The position numbers and the translations under genes are program-made. Shown here piece after piece: positions 1 through 5,608 of a stretch of 5,608 bases of DNA; the first letter of the stretch is position 1; every line of letters starts with the position of its first letter. The stretch is from NCBI GenBank assembly GCA_018663165.1, contig JABJES010000049.1:1-5608 (forward strand), in the 5' to 3' direction. Source of the stretch: Rhodospirillaceae bacterium (lineage in GTDB: Bacteria > Pseudomonadota > Alphaproteobacteria > UBA11136). The notes below the pieces were generated by a model. It saw only the letters and a list, made by a program, of their open reading frames with translations, did no database searches and was not told where the DNA came from.

Positions 1-569
1 CCGGGATCGAGGATCAAAAGGATGCGCCAGTCATCGGGAAAGGGCAGGCGGCTGATGACGGGAGGAGGCTGATCACCGCCTTTGGCGTCGTTCTCTTCGA
101 CCGGATTACCACCGTCGAGGAGAACGCCGCCGGTCTCAAAAACACCGATGCCTATCCCTGAGCGCGCGCCGCGGCCAAGGCTGCGGGCAATAGTGGCGCC
201 GTCGGCTTTCACCCCGTAAAGCCGGGTCAGCGCCGTGCCAACGGCAAGACCAAGCTGGGTGCCTGAGCCCAGCCCGGCATGTTCGGGGATCGCTCGGCTG
301 ATGGTGATATGCGCCCCGCCGGGAAGGCCGAAGGCGGCGCTCAAGCGTTTGCCATAGCGTTCTGCGCGTTTTGTAAGTTCTGTGCTGGGGCCGTTGACCG
401 TCAGGGTCGGGGCCTTTGATGCGGTTAGCCGGGTGGCCAGACCATCAAGGGCGAGGCCGAAGCTGCCGAACCGACGGCCGAGAGCGCCGTTGAGATCGAG
501 AAAGCCGAAATGCAGCCGCGCTGGCGCGGTGACGCTGATTTCCTTTTTCTCTATGGTCTCGATAGACAT
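1..569 (-). CDS. mptG: Beta-ribofuranosylaminobenzene 5'-phosphate (beta-RFAP) synthase, N-terminal part, truncated by the window edge
   Basis: This enzyme family condenses 4-aminobenzoate (4-hydroxybenzoate in some archaea) with PRPP, releasing CO2 and pyrophosphate, in the first committed step of H4MPT (or dephospho-H4MPT) synthesis in the cytoplasm. I translated it by hand: the frame is open from the ATG at 569 down to base 1, giving 189 residues. The family is usually a little over 300 residues, so roughly 60 percent is present and the stop lies outside the window. Visible family marks are the N-terminal PARLHFGFLDLNG stretch (residues 16-28), the GHMP-kinase-type glycine-rich motif PEHAGLGSGTQLGLAVG (95-111) and a second motif, RSGIGIGVFETGG (136-148). 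The start is supported by the short distance to the PARLHFGF motif; the ribosome-binding site is weak. It is transcribed divergently from the C1 genes on the plus strand. The family assignment is firm; the gene symbol follows common usage for bacterial H4MPT clusters. Confidence 0.9.
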   Translation of the reverse strand, partial: MSIETIEKKEISVTAPARLHFGFLDLNGALGRRFGSFGLALDGLATRLTASKAPTLTVNGPSTELTKRAERYGKRLSAAFGLPGGAHITISRAIPEHAGLGSGTQLGLAVGTALTRLYGVKADGATIARSLGRGARSGIGIGVFETGGVLLDGGNPVEENDAKGGDQPPPVISRLPFPDDWRILLILDP

Positions 570-681
570 GGGCCGATGATCCAAAAATGCATGGAGCGGT
601 CTTTCTAACAGCAAGTGTGGGCTGGTGAAAGCCGGGCGGGGATTCCTGCTTGCCGCTATAAGAGGTCTCGGCTTAGGTTAT

Positions 682-709
682 GGCCCCTTGATTGAGGTGG
701 GCGGGGGCC
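682..709 (+). repeat. GC-rich inverted repeat in the leader of the pcd-like gene
   Basis: GGCCCC at 682-687 pairs perfectly with GGGGCC at 704-709 around a 16-base loop. It ends about 10 bases upstream of the Shine-Dalgarno sequence of the next gene. It could be an RNA hairpin in the 5' leader or an operator half-site pair. In GC-rich DNA a 6-bp pairing at this distance may also be chance. Confidence 0.35.
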
Positions 710-718
710 TGCATTAAC

Positions 719-724
719 AAGGAG
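719..724 (+). promoter_or_regulatory. Strong Shine-Dalgarno sequence that decides the start of the pcd-like gene
   Basis: AAGGAG lies only 2 bases before the ATG at 727 but 8 bases before the in-frame ATG at 733. The second spacing is ideal, so translation most likely starts at 733 and the protein begins MSERSSERTY. Confidence 0.7.
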
Positions 725-732
725 AGATGGCG

Positions 733-1131
733 ATGTCCGAGAGATCATCCGAGCGAACCTATTCTGAGGTGGAAGTTACAGCACGGCTGGAAGGCGAGTT
801 GCCCCACTGGGTGCTGGAGGGCGGCTGGATCCGCCGTAAATACAAGACCCACAGCTGGAAGGGCACGCTAATGGTGGTCAACACAATCGGTCATCTGGCT
901 GAAGCGGCCTGGCATCACCCGGACATTACCTGTTCTTATGCCTGGGTCGAGGTGCGATTGATGAACCACGCCGCCAAGGGGATCACCGACAAGGATTTTG
1001 AGTTGGCGAAAAAAATTGAGGATGTGATCACCTGGCAGCCTGGTCTTGAAACCACCGCCGGTGCAGAAGGGCTTAAAGGTACGCCGGAAGATCCCCGTTT
1101 TGCCTATATTAAATATGACAAGCCGACCTAG
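733..1131 (+). CDS. pcd: Pterin-4a-carbinolamine dehydratase-like protein of an H4MPT gene cluster
   Basis: Pterin-4a-carbinolamine dehydratases remove water from 4a-hydroxytetrahydropterins. Homologues of the family recur in methylotroph H4MPT clusters, where a role in handling the pterin of H4MPT is suspected but, as far as I know, not proven. The protein is 132 residues from the preferred start at 733 (the upstream ATG at 727 adds two residues). It carries the family signature: E57-x3-H61-H62-P63, an aromatic Tyr69, His79 nine residues later, then an Asp at suitable spacing. The two adjacent His and His79 match the known catalytic set. The dehydratase fold ends near residue 100; a tail of about 30 residues, ending TPEDPRFAYIKYDKPT, goes beyond the usual length of about 100. 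It lies 20 bp upstream of the fhcB-like gene on the same strand, so the two are probably co-transcribed. The family is certain; the physiological substrate is open. Confidence 0.88.
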   Translation: MSERSSERTYSEVEVTARLEGELPHWVLEGGWIRRKYKTHSWKGTLMVVNTIGHLAEAAWHHPDITCSYAWVEVRLMNHAAKGITDKDFELAKKIEDVITWQPGLETTAGAEGLKGTPEDPRFAYIKYDKPT

Positions 1132-1151
1132 GCCGTGTTATCGGAATTTTC

Positions 1152-2465
1152 ATGACCACAAAAATTGCAAACACAGTTCGACAGTTTAAAAACGTTCCCT
1201 GCCCGTTTTGCGGCCTTTGCTGCGACGATCTTGTCGTTGAGCGAAACGGCAAGGACGGGAAAAAGTTAAAGATTGCCAAGAACGGCTGTGATCTGGCGCG
1301 CCGCGGTTTTGAGGCACCGGTCGCCGGTGCGGTGCCTAAGATTGCCGGGAAAAAGGCTTCCTTCGATGAGGCCGTGGCAGCGGCGGCGGCAATTTTGAAG
1401 AACAGTGACCGGCCGCTTTTTTCCGGCATGGGAACCGACATTGAGGGGGCTAAGGCGGTTCTGCAACTGGCTGACGGCATCGGTGGGGTTGTCGATCATG
1501 CTGCGTCCCACGCGCTTTTTCGTAATTTCAGGGTGATGCAGAACAGCGGCTGGATGACGACGACGGTGGCAGAAATTCGCAACCGTGCTGATCTGGTTAT
1601 TTTTGCCGGCACAGATGGCGTCAGTGTTTCCCCACGATTTTTCGAGAAATGTATTTGGCCGAAAAAAGCCCTGTTTACGAATTTGCAAAAGGAACGCGAG
1701 GTGGTTTTCCTCGGCCGTGGCCCCTCCATACCGTCTGCGGCCAAGCCGCCCAGGGGCGGGAAGAAGCCAACGCTTATTTCTTATGACACCAAGTGTCTGG
1801 CCGAATTATTCGGCACGCTCAGGGCGCTTTATCACGGTCGTCGTCTTGATGCGAAACAAGCTGTCGGGGTCGCGATCAGCGATCTTGAAAAGCTGATCGA
1901 AAAGATCAAGGCCGCCCGTTATGGCGTTATCGTCTGGGCGAGCGGTCAGATCGAGGAAACATTCGGCGATCTGGCGGTTCAGGCAATCGCCGAGTTCATC
2001 AAGGATATCAACGAGACAAAGCGGTTTGCCGGGTTCCCGCTTGGCGGCGGCGATAACGCGCTGGGCGTTGCCCAGACCTGTACCTGGCAGAGTGGTTTTC
2101 CCCTGCGCACGGCGTTTGGTGAGGGGCATCCCGTTCACGACCCCTACCTTCTTTCCGGTCGCCGGCTTTTGGTTGAAGGCGAGGCCGACGCCTTGGTCTG
2201 GACTTCCGCCTTTCGTGGAGATCTTCTTCCGCCGAAACGGCCCAAGGACACGCCCTGCATTCTGATCGGGGTTCCCGGCATGAAGGTAAGCCCTGGGGCG
2301 GATGTTTATATTCCCGTCGCCACCCCCGGCGTTGATCACACCGGAAGCTTTGTCCGAACCGACTCTGTTGTCGCCTTGCCTCTGCGCAAACTGCGCGACA
2401 ACGATTTGCCCAGCGTTGCTGAAATCGTTGGTGCCATCGAAACGGTTATGAGGGGGGGCGCATAA
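1152..2465 (+). CDS. fhcB: FhcB-like subunit of the formyltransferase/hydrolase complex (degenerate FwdB homologue)
   Basis: At 437 residues this is the usual length of the FwdB/FmdB metal-pterin subunit of formylmethanofuran dehydrogenase, whose fold it shares. The N-terminus has a four-Cys iron-sulfur-type motif: Cys17, Cys20, Cys24 (CPFCGLCCDD, with an extra Cys23) and Cys46. Where the active FwdB has VCHGP, with Cys binding Mo or W, this protein has VDHAA with Asp115. The later RGHGNV region is replaced by LGGGDNALG, although TWQSGFP just after it is kept. It also lacks the DVRRT-type stretch seen in the second FwdB. The C-terminal IPVATPGVDHTGSFVRTD stretch is FwdB-like. These losses fit the Fhc type known from methylotrophs, where the B subunit no longer does redox chemistry. 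The ATG at 1152 has only a weak ribosome-binding site. The gene follows pcd by 20 bp and its stop overlaps the fhcA start. The protein is probably structural in a cytoplasmic complex. Confidence 0.87.
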   Translation: MTTKIANTVRQFKNVPCPFCGLCCDDLVVERNGKDGKKLKIAKNGCDLARRGFEAPVAGAVPKIAGKKASFDEAVAAAAAILKNSDRPLFSGMGTDIEGAKAVLQLADGIGGVVDHAASHALFRNFRVMQNSGWMTTTVAEIRNRADLVIFAGTDGVSVSPRFFEKCIWPKKALFTNLQKEREVVFLGRGPSIPSAAKPPRGGKKPTLISYDTKCLAELFGTLRALYHGRRLDAKQAVGVAISDLEKLIEKIKAARYGVIVWASGQIEETFGDLAVQAIAEFIKDINETKRFAGFPLGGGDNALGVAQTCTWQSGFPLRTAFGEGHPVHDPYLLSGRRLLVEGEADALVWTSAFRGDLLPPKRPKDTPCILIGVPGMKVSPGADVYIPVATPGVDHTGSFVRTDSVVALPLRKLRDNDLPSVAEIVGAIETVMRGGA

Positions 2466-4132
2466 TGTTGATCCGGCTCAAGGGTGGGCGGGTCTATGAC
2501 CCGGCCAACAAGATCAACGGCAAGATCGGCGACATTTATGTTCGTAACGGTCGGGTTGTCTCCAGGCCCGGTACCGAGAAGCCGGATCAGGTTTATGATC
2601 TTTCCGGCAAGATCGTCATGGCCGGAGCGATTGATCTTCACAGCCATATTGCCGGGGGCAAGCTGAACATCGCCCGTATTCTGCTGCCCGAAGAGCATCG
2701 GGATATGGTTGAGGACAGGACTCGTCTCAAGCGCTCGGGCTCTGGCGAACCGACAATGACAAGTTTTACCACCGGCTACCGCTATGCCGAGATGGGGTAT
2801 ACCGCCGCCTTTGAGCCAGCCATGGTGCCCGTCAACGCCCGTCAGTGTCATCTCGAGATGGCGGACATTCCGATTATCGACAAGGGGTGTTATGCGATGA
2901 TCGGCAATGACGACTTTTTCCTCCGCATGCTGGCGGCCAAGAAAGACAAGAAGGCAATCCGCGATTACGTGGCCTGGATGATGAATGCCACCGGGGCATT
3001 GGGCGTCAAGGTGGTCAATCCTGGCGGCATCAGTGCTTTCAAGTTCAACGGTCGCAAGCTCGACCTCGATGAAAAGACACCCCATTACGGGGTCACCCCG
3101 AGAGAGGTGCTGTTGTCGCTTGCCGGAGCTCTTGAAGGGCTCGGTGTGCCTCACCCCTTGCATGTCCATGGCTGCAATCTTGGCGTGCCGGGCAATGTTG
3201 AAACGACCCTCGATACGATTGCCGGCACCGGCGGGCTGCCAATGCATCTCACCCATATCCAGTTTCATTCCTATGGCGCTGAAGGCGACCGGAAATTTTC
3301 ATCCGGTGCGGCGCGGATTGCCGAAGCGATTAACAAAAACAAAAATATCACCGCCGATGTCGGCCAAATCATGTTCGGCCAAACCGTTACTGCATCCGGC
3401 GACACCATGGCCCAGCATGCCCATTCCCATCTCGCCAATCCGAAGAAATGGGTATGCATGGATATCGATTGTCAGGCCGGTTGCGGGCTGGTTCCGTTCC
3501 GCTATCGGGACAAGGATTTCGTCAATGCCCTGCAATGGGCCATCGGGCTGGAAACATTTTTGCTGGTGGATGATCCCTGGCGGATATTCCTGACCACCGA
3601 TCATCCCAATGGCGCGCCCTTTACCAGCTATCCGCATCTGATCCGCCTGCTGATGGATCGTTCCTTTCGCAATGACATGCTGGCGACGGTCAATAAACAT
3701 GCGCGGGTGGCAAGCAATCTTGGCGCGATCAAGCGGGAATACTCGCTTAATGAAATCGCCATTATGACCCGTGCTGCGCCAGCCCGGATTCTGGGACTGA
3801 AAGATCGCGGCCATCTGGCTGTCGGGGCCGCCGCCGATATCACCGTTTACAGCGAACACGCCAATAAGGAGAAGATGTTCTCCAAGCCCGATTATGTGTT
3901 TAAGGACGGGCAATTGGTGGCGCGCAACGGCCGGATTGTCGATGTGGTCTGGGGAACCACCCATGTGGTGCGTCCGGAATACGATTCCGCGATCGAGCGG
4001 CCATTGAAGACCTTTTTCAACGATTATCAGGGCATAGCGCTGGATAATTTTGTTGTCCGGGAGGGCGATTTTCCCGAGGATGGGCGCTATCGCTTTAAGG
4101 CTCATCCGACCAAGAAAAGACGTGCTGCCTGA
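2465..4132 (+). CDS. fhcA: Formylmethanofuran hydrolase subunit FhcA (FwdA-type binuclear metal amidohydrolase)
   Basis: This subunit hydrolyses formylmethanofuran to formate and methanofuran in bacterial Fhc, or runs the reverse reaction in archaeal Fwd, at a binuclear zinc-type centre. The 555-residue protein has the amidohydrolase-superfamily layout. H59-S-H61 follows the first beta-strand (AGAIDLHSHIAGG). Lys182 in GVKVVNPGG is the expected carboxylated metal-bridging lysine. His233/His235 lie in PLHVHG, His264/His268 in LTHIQFHSYG, and Asp379 in TTDHPNGAPF. All expected metal-binding positions are therefore present and the enzyme should be active. The ATG overlaps the upstream stop by one base (TAATG), and a G-rich stretch ending at 2458 can serve as Shine-Dalgarno, so it is translationally coupled to fhcB. 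The C-terminus ends in a short basic tail (PTKKRRAA). FhcA could serve the Fhc hydrolase, the FwdB/FwdD pair downstream, or both; the window cannot decide this. Confidence 0.93.
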   Translation: MLIRLKGGRVYDPANKINGKIGDIYVRNGRVVSRPGTEKPDQVYDLSGKIVMAGAIDLHSHIAGGKLNIARILLPEEHRDMVEDRTRLKRSGSGEPTMTSFTTGYRYAEMGYTAAFEPAMVPVNARQCHLEMADIPIIDKGCYAMIGNDDFFLRMLAAKKDKKAIRDYVAWMMNATGALGVKVVNPGGISAFKFNGRKLDLDEKTPHYGVTPREVLLSLAGALEGLGVPHPLHVHGCNLGVPGNVETTLDTIAGTGGLPMHLTHIQFHSYGAEGDRKFSSGAARIAEAINKNKNITADVGQIMFGQTVTASGDTMAQHAHSHLANPKKWVCMDIDCQAGCGLVPFRYRDKDFVNALQWAIGLETFLLVDDPWRIFLTTDHPNGAPFTSYPHLIRLLMDRSFRNDMLATVNKHARVASNLGAIKREYSLNEIAIMTRAAPARILGLKDRGHLAVGAAADITVYSEHANKEKMFSKPDYVFKDGQLVARNGRIVDVVWGTTHVVRPEYDSAIERPLKTFFNDYQGIALDNFVVREGDFPEDGRYRFKAHPTKKRRAA

Positions 4133-4175
4133 CACCCTCGTATCTGTTGGGCGGGGCATCGGGAGTAAACGGGAT

Positions 4176-4205
4176 TTGACGCATGCCACGCAATATAGAA
4201 ATATA
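4176..4205 (+). promoter_or_regulatory. Candidate sigma-70-type promoter ahead of the fwdD-like gene
   Basis: TTGACG at 4176-4181 matches the -35 consensus at five of six positions. An AT-rich -10 region follows; AATATA at 4200-4205 gives an 18-base spacer but is a poor match to TATAAT. The better match TATACA at 4202-4207 needs a 20-base spacer. The start point would fall at or just after the palindrome at 4206-4218. The weak -10 keeps confidence low. Confidence 0.3.
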
Positions 4206-4218
4206 CACTTTGAAAGTG
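4206..4218. promoter_or_regulatory. Perfect 13-base palindrome, possible operator
   Basis: CACTTTGAAAGTG is a perfect inverted repeat with a single central G. It sits beside the candidate -10 element, a classic place for a repressor site. The arms can also pair in RNA as a short 5-bp stem with a three-base loop. I do not recognise it as the site of a named regulator. Confidence 0.4.
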
Positions 4219-4240
4219 GCTTTTGAGAGACCTACATCCA

Positions 4241-4269
4241 GGTGGCACCACCATTTCGCCCAAGGGCGA
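4241..4269 (+). repeat. Two tandem hairpins in the leader of the fwdD-like gene
   Basis: GGTGG at 4241-4245 pairs with CCACC at 4248-4252. TCGCCC at 4256-4261 pairs with GGGCGA at 4264-4269. Both have only two unpaired bases in the strict pairing, so the real loops would be wider. The second stem ends one base before the GGAGAG Shine-Dalgarno sequence (4271-4276). The layout suits a structured 5' leader controlling translation, but no anti-Shine-Dalgarno partner is obvious. Confidence 0.4.
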
Positions 4270-4281
4270 CGGAGAGATTGA

Positions 4282-4641
4282 ATGGTCAAGAAGACGGTAG
4301 AGAAGATGATTCTGATACCCGGTCGCTCGAAGAAGCAGGGCACCTCTTTGAATGAGGGCAAACTCAAACAAAACTATCAGGATGTGACGACGACCGTTGA
4401 GATGAACGCCGACGACATGAAACGAATGCGTCTGGCCGACGGTGACAAGGTGCAATTGACCAGTGAGTTCGGCAAGACCGTGGTTTCCTGCAAAGGCCGT
4501 AAGCCCGAGGATCTGTCTTCCGGCCTGATGTTTATTTCTTACGGTCCACCATCGAGCGCCCTGATGGGTGGCGAAACGGCGGGAACGGGAATGCCCATTT
4601 CAAAGAATTTCGAAGTCGAGGTAAAACGCCTCGCTTCATAG
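4282..4641 (+). CDS. fwdD: FwdD-like molybdopterin-dinucleotide-binding subunit of formylmethanofuran dehydrogenase
   Basis: This is a single small molybdopterin-dinucleotide-binding domain of the kind found at the C-terminus of formate dehydrogenases and, in archaeal Fwd/Fmd, as the separate subunit FwdD, which with FwdB holds the Mo- or W-bis-pterin cofactor. Family marks are the N-terminal LIPGRSKKQGTSLNEGKL stretch, EMNADDMKRMRLADGDKVQLTSEFG (about residues 40-64, the beta-barrel strand pattern) and MFISYGPPSSALMGGETAGTGMP (about 83-105), equivalent to the cofactor-binding GPxxN...TGMP region. At 119 residues it is close to archaeal FwdD (about 130). GGAGAG lies 5 bases before the ATG. 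The gene is followed after 44 bp by the second fwdB, so the two probably make one cofactor-binding unit. It must not be confused with FhcD, the formyltransferase, which is an unrelated protein with the same letter. Confidence 0.87.
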   Translation: MVKKTVEKMILIPGRSKKQGTSLNEGKLKQNYQDVTTTVEMNADDMKRMRLADGDKVQLTSEFGKTVVSCKGRKPEDLSSGLMFISYGPPSSALMGGETAGTGMPISKNFEVEVKRLAS

Positions 4642-4685
4642 GCCGCCTTTAAAAATAATCGGTGCGGCAACAGGAGAAGAGAGAC

Positions 4686-5608
4686 ATGAGTGACAATTTA
4701 CGCATTGTTGAAAATGCCACCTGCACCTTTTGTGGCTGTACCTGTGATGACATGAATTTGACTGTCGATGACGACGAGCATCGGATCGTCAAGGCCCAGA
4801 ATGCCTGTGTTCTCGGCAAGGCCTGGTTCCTCGAGCACACGGTTGAAGATCGTCCCTTCGCCTTAATCGATGGCAAGGAAGCCTCTACGGAAGAAGGCGT
4901 TGAAGCCGCCGCCCAGATTCTCGCTGATGCAAAATTCCCCATCATCTACGGCTTGTCCGACACCACCTGCGAAGCCCAGAAAGAAGCCGTCGCCATTGCC
5001 GATCTGATCGGCAGCAACCTCGACACCACGACGGCGGTCTGTCATGGCCCCACCGGCATGGCGTTCCAGGGCGTCGGCGAAAGCATGGCGACACTTGGCG
5101 AGGTCAAGAACCGCGCTGATCTGGTGATTTACTGGGGTGGCAACCCGGCTGAGTCCCATCCCCGCCATTTCTCGAAATATGCGGTGACGCCGAAGGGGAT
5201 GTACATTCCCAACGGCAAGCATGACCGCACCGTCGTTATGGTTGATGTGCGGCGCACCCCGAGCACGCCGGTGGCCGATATTTTCCTGCAACTCAAGCCG
5301 GGCACAGATTTTGAGTTGTTGTGGACCCTGCGTGCGCTGGTTAAGGGGGCGCGCGTCTCGCCGGATATTGAGAAAAAGACCGGAATCAAGCTCGAGGTTC
5401 TCGAAGATCTAGTCGAGAAAATGAAAAACTGCAATTTCGGCGTTATTAATTTCGGTATGGGCGTGACCATGACCAGGGGCCGGCATTTCAACGCCGGGGC
5501 GATTCTGGCTCTGGCCGCCGATCTCAACGAATTCACCCATTTCGTCGCCCAGCCGGTGCGCGGCCACGGCAATGTGACCGGGGCCGACAGGGTTGTTTCC
5601 TGGCAGAC
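4686..5608 (+). CDS. fwdB: FwdB, apparently catalytic Mo/W-pterin subunit of formylmethanofuran dehydrogenase (C-terminus beyond the window)
   Basis: FwdB holds the metal-pterin and a [4Fe-4S] cluster and interconverts CO2 and formate, which archaeal Fwd passes through an internal tunnel to FwdA. I translated 307 residues from the ATG at 4686 (AGGAGA 8 bases upstream), about 70 percent of the usual length; the frame is still open at the window end. It has the iron-sulfur motif Cys13, Cys16, Cys20 (CTFCGCTCDD, extra Cys18) and Cys41. AVCHGP places Cys119-His120 at the metal-ligand position of archaeal FwdB (Cys118 there). WGGNPAESHPRH, DVRRTPSTPVAD and PVRGHGNVTGA (Arg292) match the pterin-binding and active-site stretches. 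All the key residues are present, unlike in the fhcB-like protein upstream. Whether it uses Mo or W cannot be read from the sequence. It probably works with FwdD and either FhcA or an unseen FwdA. Confidence 0.9.
   Translation, partial: MSDNLRIVENATCTFCGCTCDDMNLTVDDDEHRIVKAQNACVLGKAWFLEHTVEDRPFALIDGKEASTEEGVEAAAQILADAKFPIIYGLSDTTCEAQKEAVAIADLIGSNLDTTTAVCHGPTGMAFQGVGESMATLGEVKNRADLVIYWGGNPAESHPRHFSKYAVTPKGMYIPNGKHDRTVVMVDVRRTPSTPVADIFLQLKPGTDFELLWTLRALVKGARVSPDIEKKTGIKLEVLEDLVEKMKNCNFGVINFGMGVTMTRGRHFNAGAILALAADLNEFTHFVAQPVRGHGNVTGADRVVSWQ

Larger units (their letters stand above)
570..732. other. Divergent intergenic region between the beta-RFAP synthase and pcd-like genes
   Basis: This spacer must hold the promoters for both directions unless the flanking genes are read from further away. 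I see no convincing sigma-70 pair. A TATAAG at 657-662 on the plus strand has no good -35 partner. A TTGATT...CATTAA pair (about 689-718) would start transcription at or inside the plus-strand gene's start region, so it is unlikely. No open reading frame with a ribosome-binding site is evident. The only clear structure is the GC-rich inverted repeat listed separately. Confidence 0.5.
4133..4281 (+). other. Repeat-rich intergenic region between fhcA and the fwdD-like gene
   Basis: This spacer is far longer than the others in the cluster (20 bp, overlap, 44 bp). It contains an AT-rich patch around 4190-4215, a possible promoter, a 13-base palindrome and two tight hairpins just before the next Shine-Dalgarno sequence. 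No coding frame with a ribosome-binding site stands out, and there is no stem followed by a convincing T-run to end fhcBA transcription. It looks like a separate control region for fwdD-fwdB. Confidence 0.55.

Noticed and set aside
382..579. Plus-strand 65-codon frame near the left end
   Set aside because: It overlaps the beta-RFAP synthase on the other strand, is Arg/Pro-rich in the manner of antisense translation and has no ribosome-binding site.
1132..1151. Promoter between the pcd-like gene and the fhcB-like gene
   Set aside because: Only 20 bp separate the genes and no -35/-10 pair is visible; co-transcription is the simpler reading.
1109..2339. Minus-strand frames opposite the fhcB-like gene
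   Set aside because: The plus-strand protein is homologous to FwdB over its whole length; the reverse frames carry no motif and no plausible translation start.
2336..4189. Long minus-strand open frames (310 and 296 codons) opposite fhcA
   Set aside because: They lie opposite a clear amidohydrolase with all metal ligands and show no recognisable family motif. Long antisense frames are common opposite GC-rich coding sequence.
4185..4224. Rho-independent terminator after fhcA (stem ending GTGGC followed by TTTT)
   Set aside because: The stem is only 5 bp with either a 26-base or a 3-base loop, and the T-run is four bases. That is too weak to call, and the same bases are better explained as a palindromic operator or leader.
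4686..5608. The last gene as a general formate dehydrogenase alpha subunit
   Set aside because: The VCHGP ligand motif, the RGHGN motif, the short N-terminus with one cluster and a separate FwdD gene upstream fit FwdB better than a single-chain formate dehydrogenase.
1..5608. tRNA or rRNA genes, CRISPR arrays, insertion sequences or attachment sites
   Set aside because: None was recognised: no regularly spaced direct repeats, no transposase-like protein and no cloverleaf-like spacer. Nearly all the sequence is accounted for by C1-metabolism genes.

Overview
The window is a fragment of a tetrahydromethanopterin (H4MPT)/methanofuran-linked C1 locus. It is bacterial and most likely from a proteobacterium, probably an alphaproteobacterium. 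The reasons are a moderately high GC content, Shine-Dalgarno-led genes, and an fhc-type gene pair next to a beta-RFAP synthase and a pterin-4a-carbinolamine dehydratase-like gene, a neighbourhood known from methylotrophic bacteria. The taxonomic call is an inference; no rRNA or other marker is present.

Layout. Positions 1-569 (minus strand) hold the N-terminal 189 residues of a beta-RFAP synthase, a GHMP-fold enzyme of methanopterin synthesis, cut by the window edge. A divergent spacer of about 160 bp follows. On the plus strand come a pterin carbinolamine dehydratase-like gene (733-1131), an FhcB-like protein (1152-2465) and FhcA, the binuclear-metal amidohydrolase subunit (2465-4132). FhcB and FhcA overlap in a TAATG junction. 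A 149-bp spacer (4133-4281) is locally AT-rich and rich in inverted repeats. It is followed by a FwdD-like molybdopterin-dinucleotide-binding subunit (4282-4641) and a second FwdB-type protein (4686 to the window end, partial).

How the genes work together. In known methylotrophs the Fhc complex transfers the formyl group from formyl-H4MPT to methanofuran (FhcD) and hydrolyses formylmethanofuran to formate (FhcA). FhcB is there a structural relic of the metal-pterin subunit FwdB. FhcD and FhcC are not in the window. In their place, fhcBA is followed by genes for what look like genuine molybdenum- or tungsten-pterin subunits, FwdD and FwdB. The second FwdB keeps the 4-Cys iron-sulfur motif, the Cys-His pair that ligates or borders the metal, and the RGHGN motif. 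The first (FhcB-like) keeps the four Cys but has Asp where the metal-ligating Cys should be and has lost RGHGN.

The most interesting point is therefore a bacterial locus that pairs a degenerate, hydrolase-type FhcB with an apparently catalytic Fwd metal-pterin module. This raises the possibility of a complete formylmethanofuran dehydrogenase, or a switchable hydrolase/dehydrogenase built around a shared FhcA. That proposal is inference; the residue differences are directly visible.
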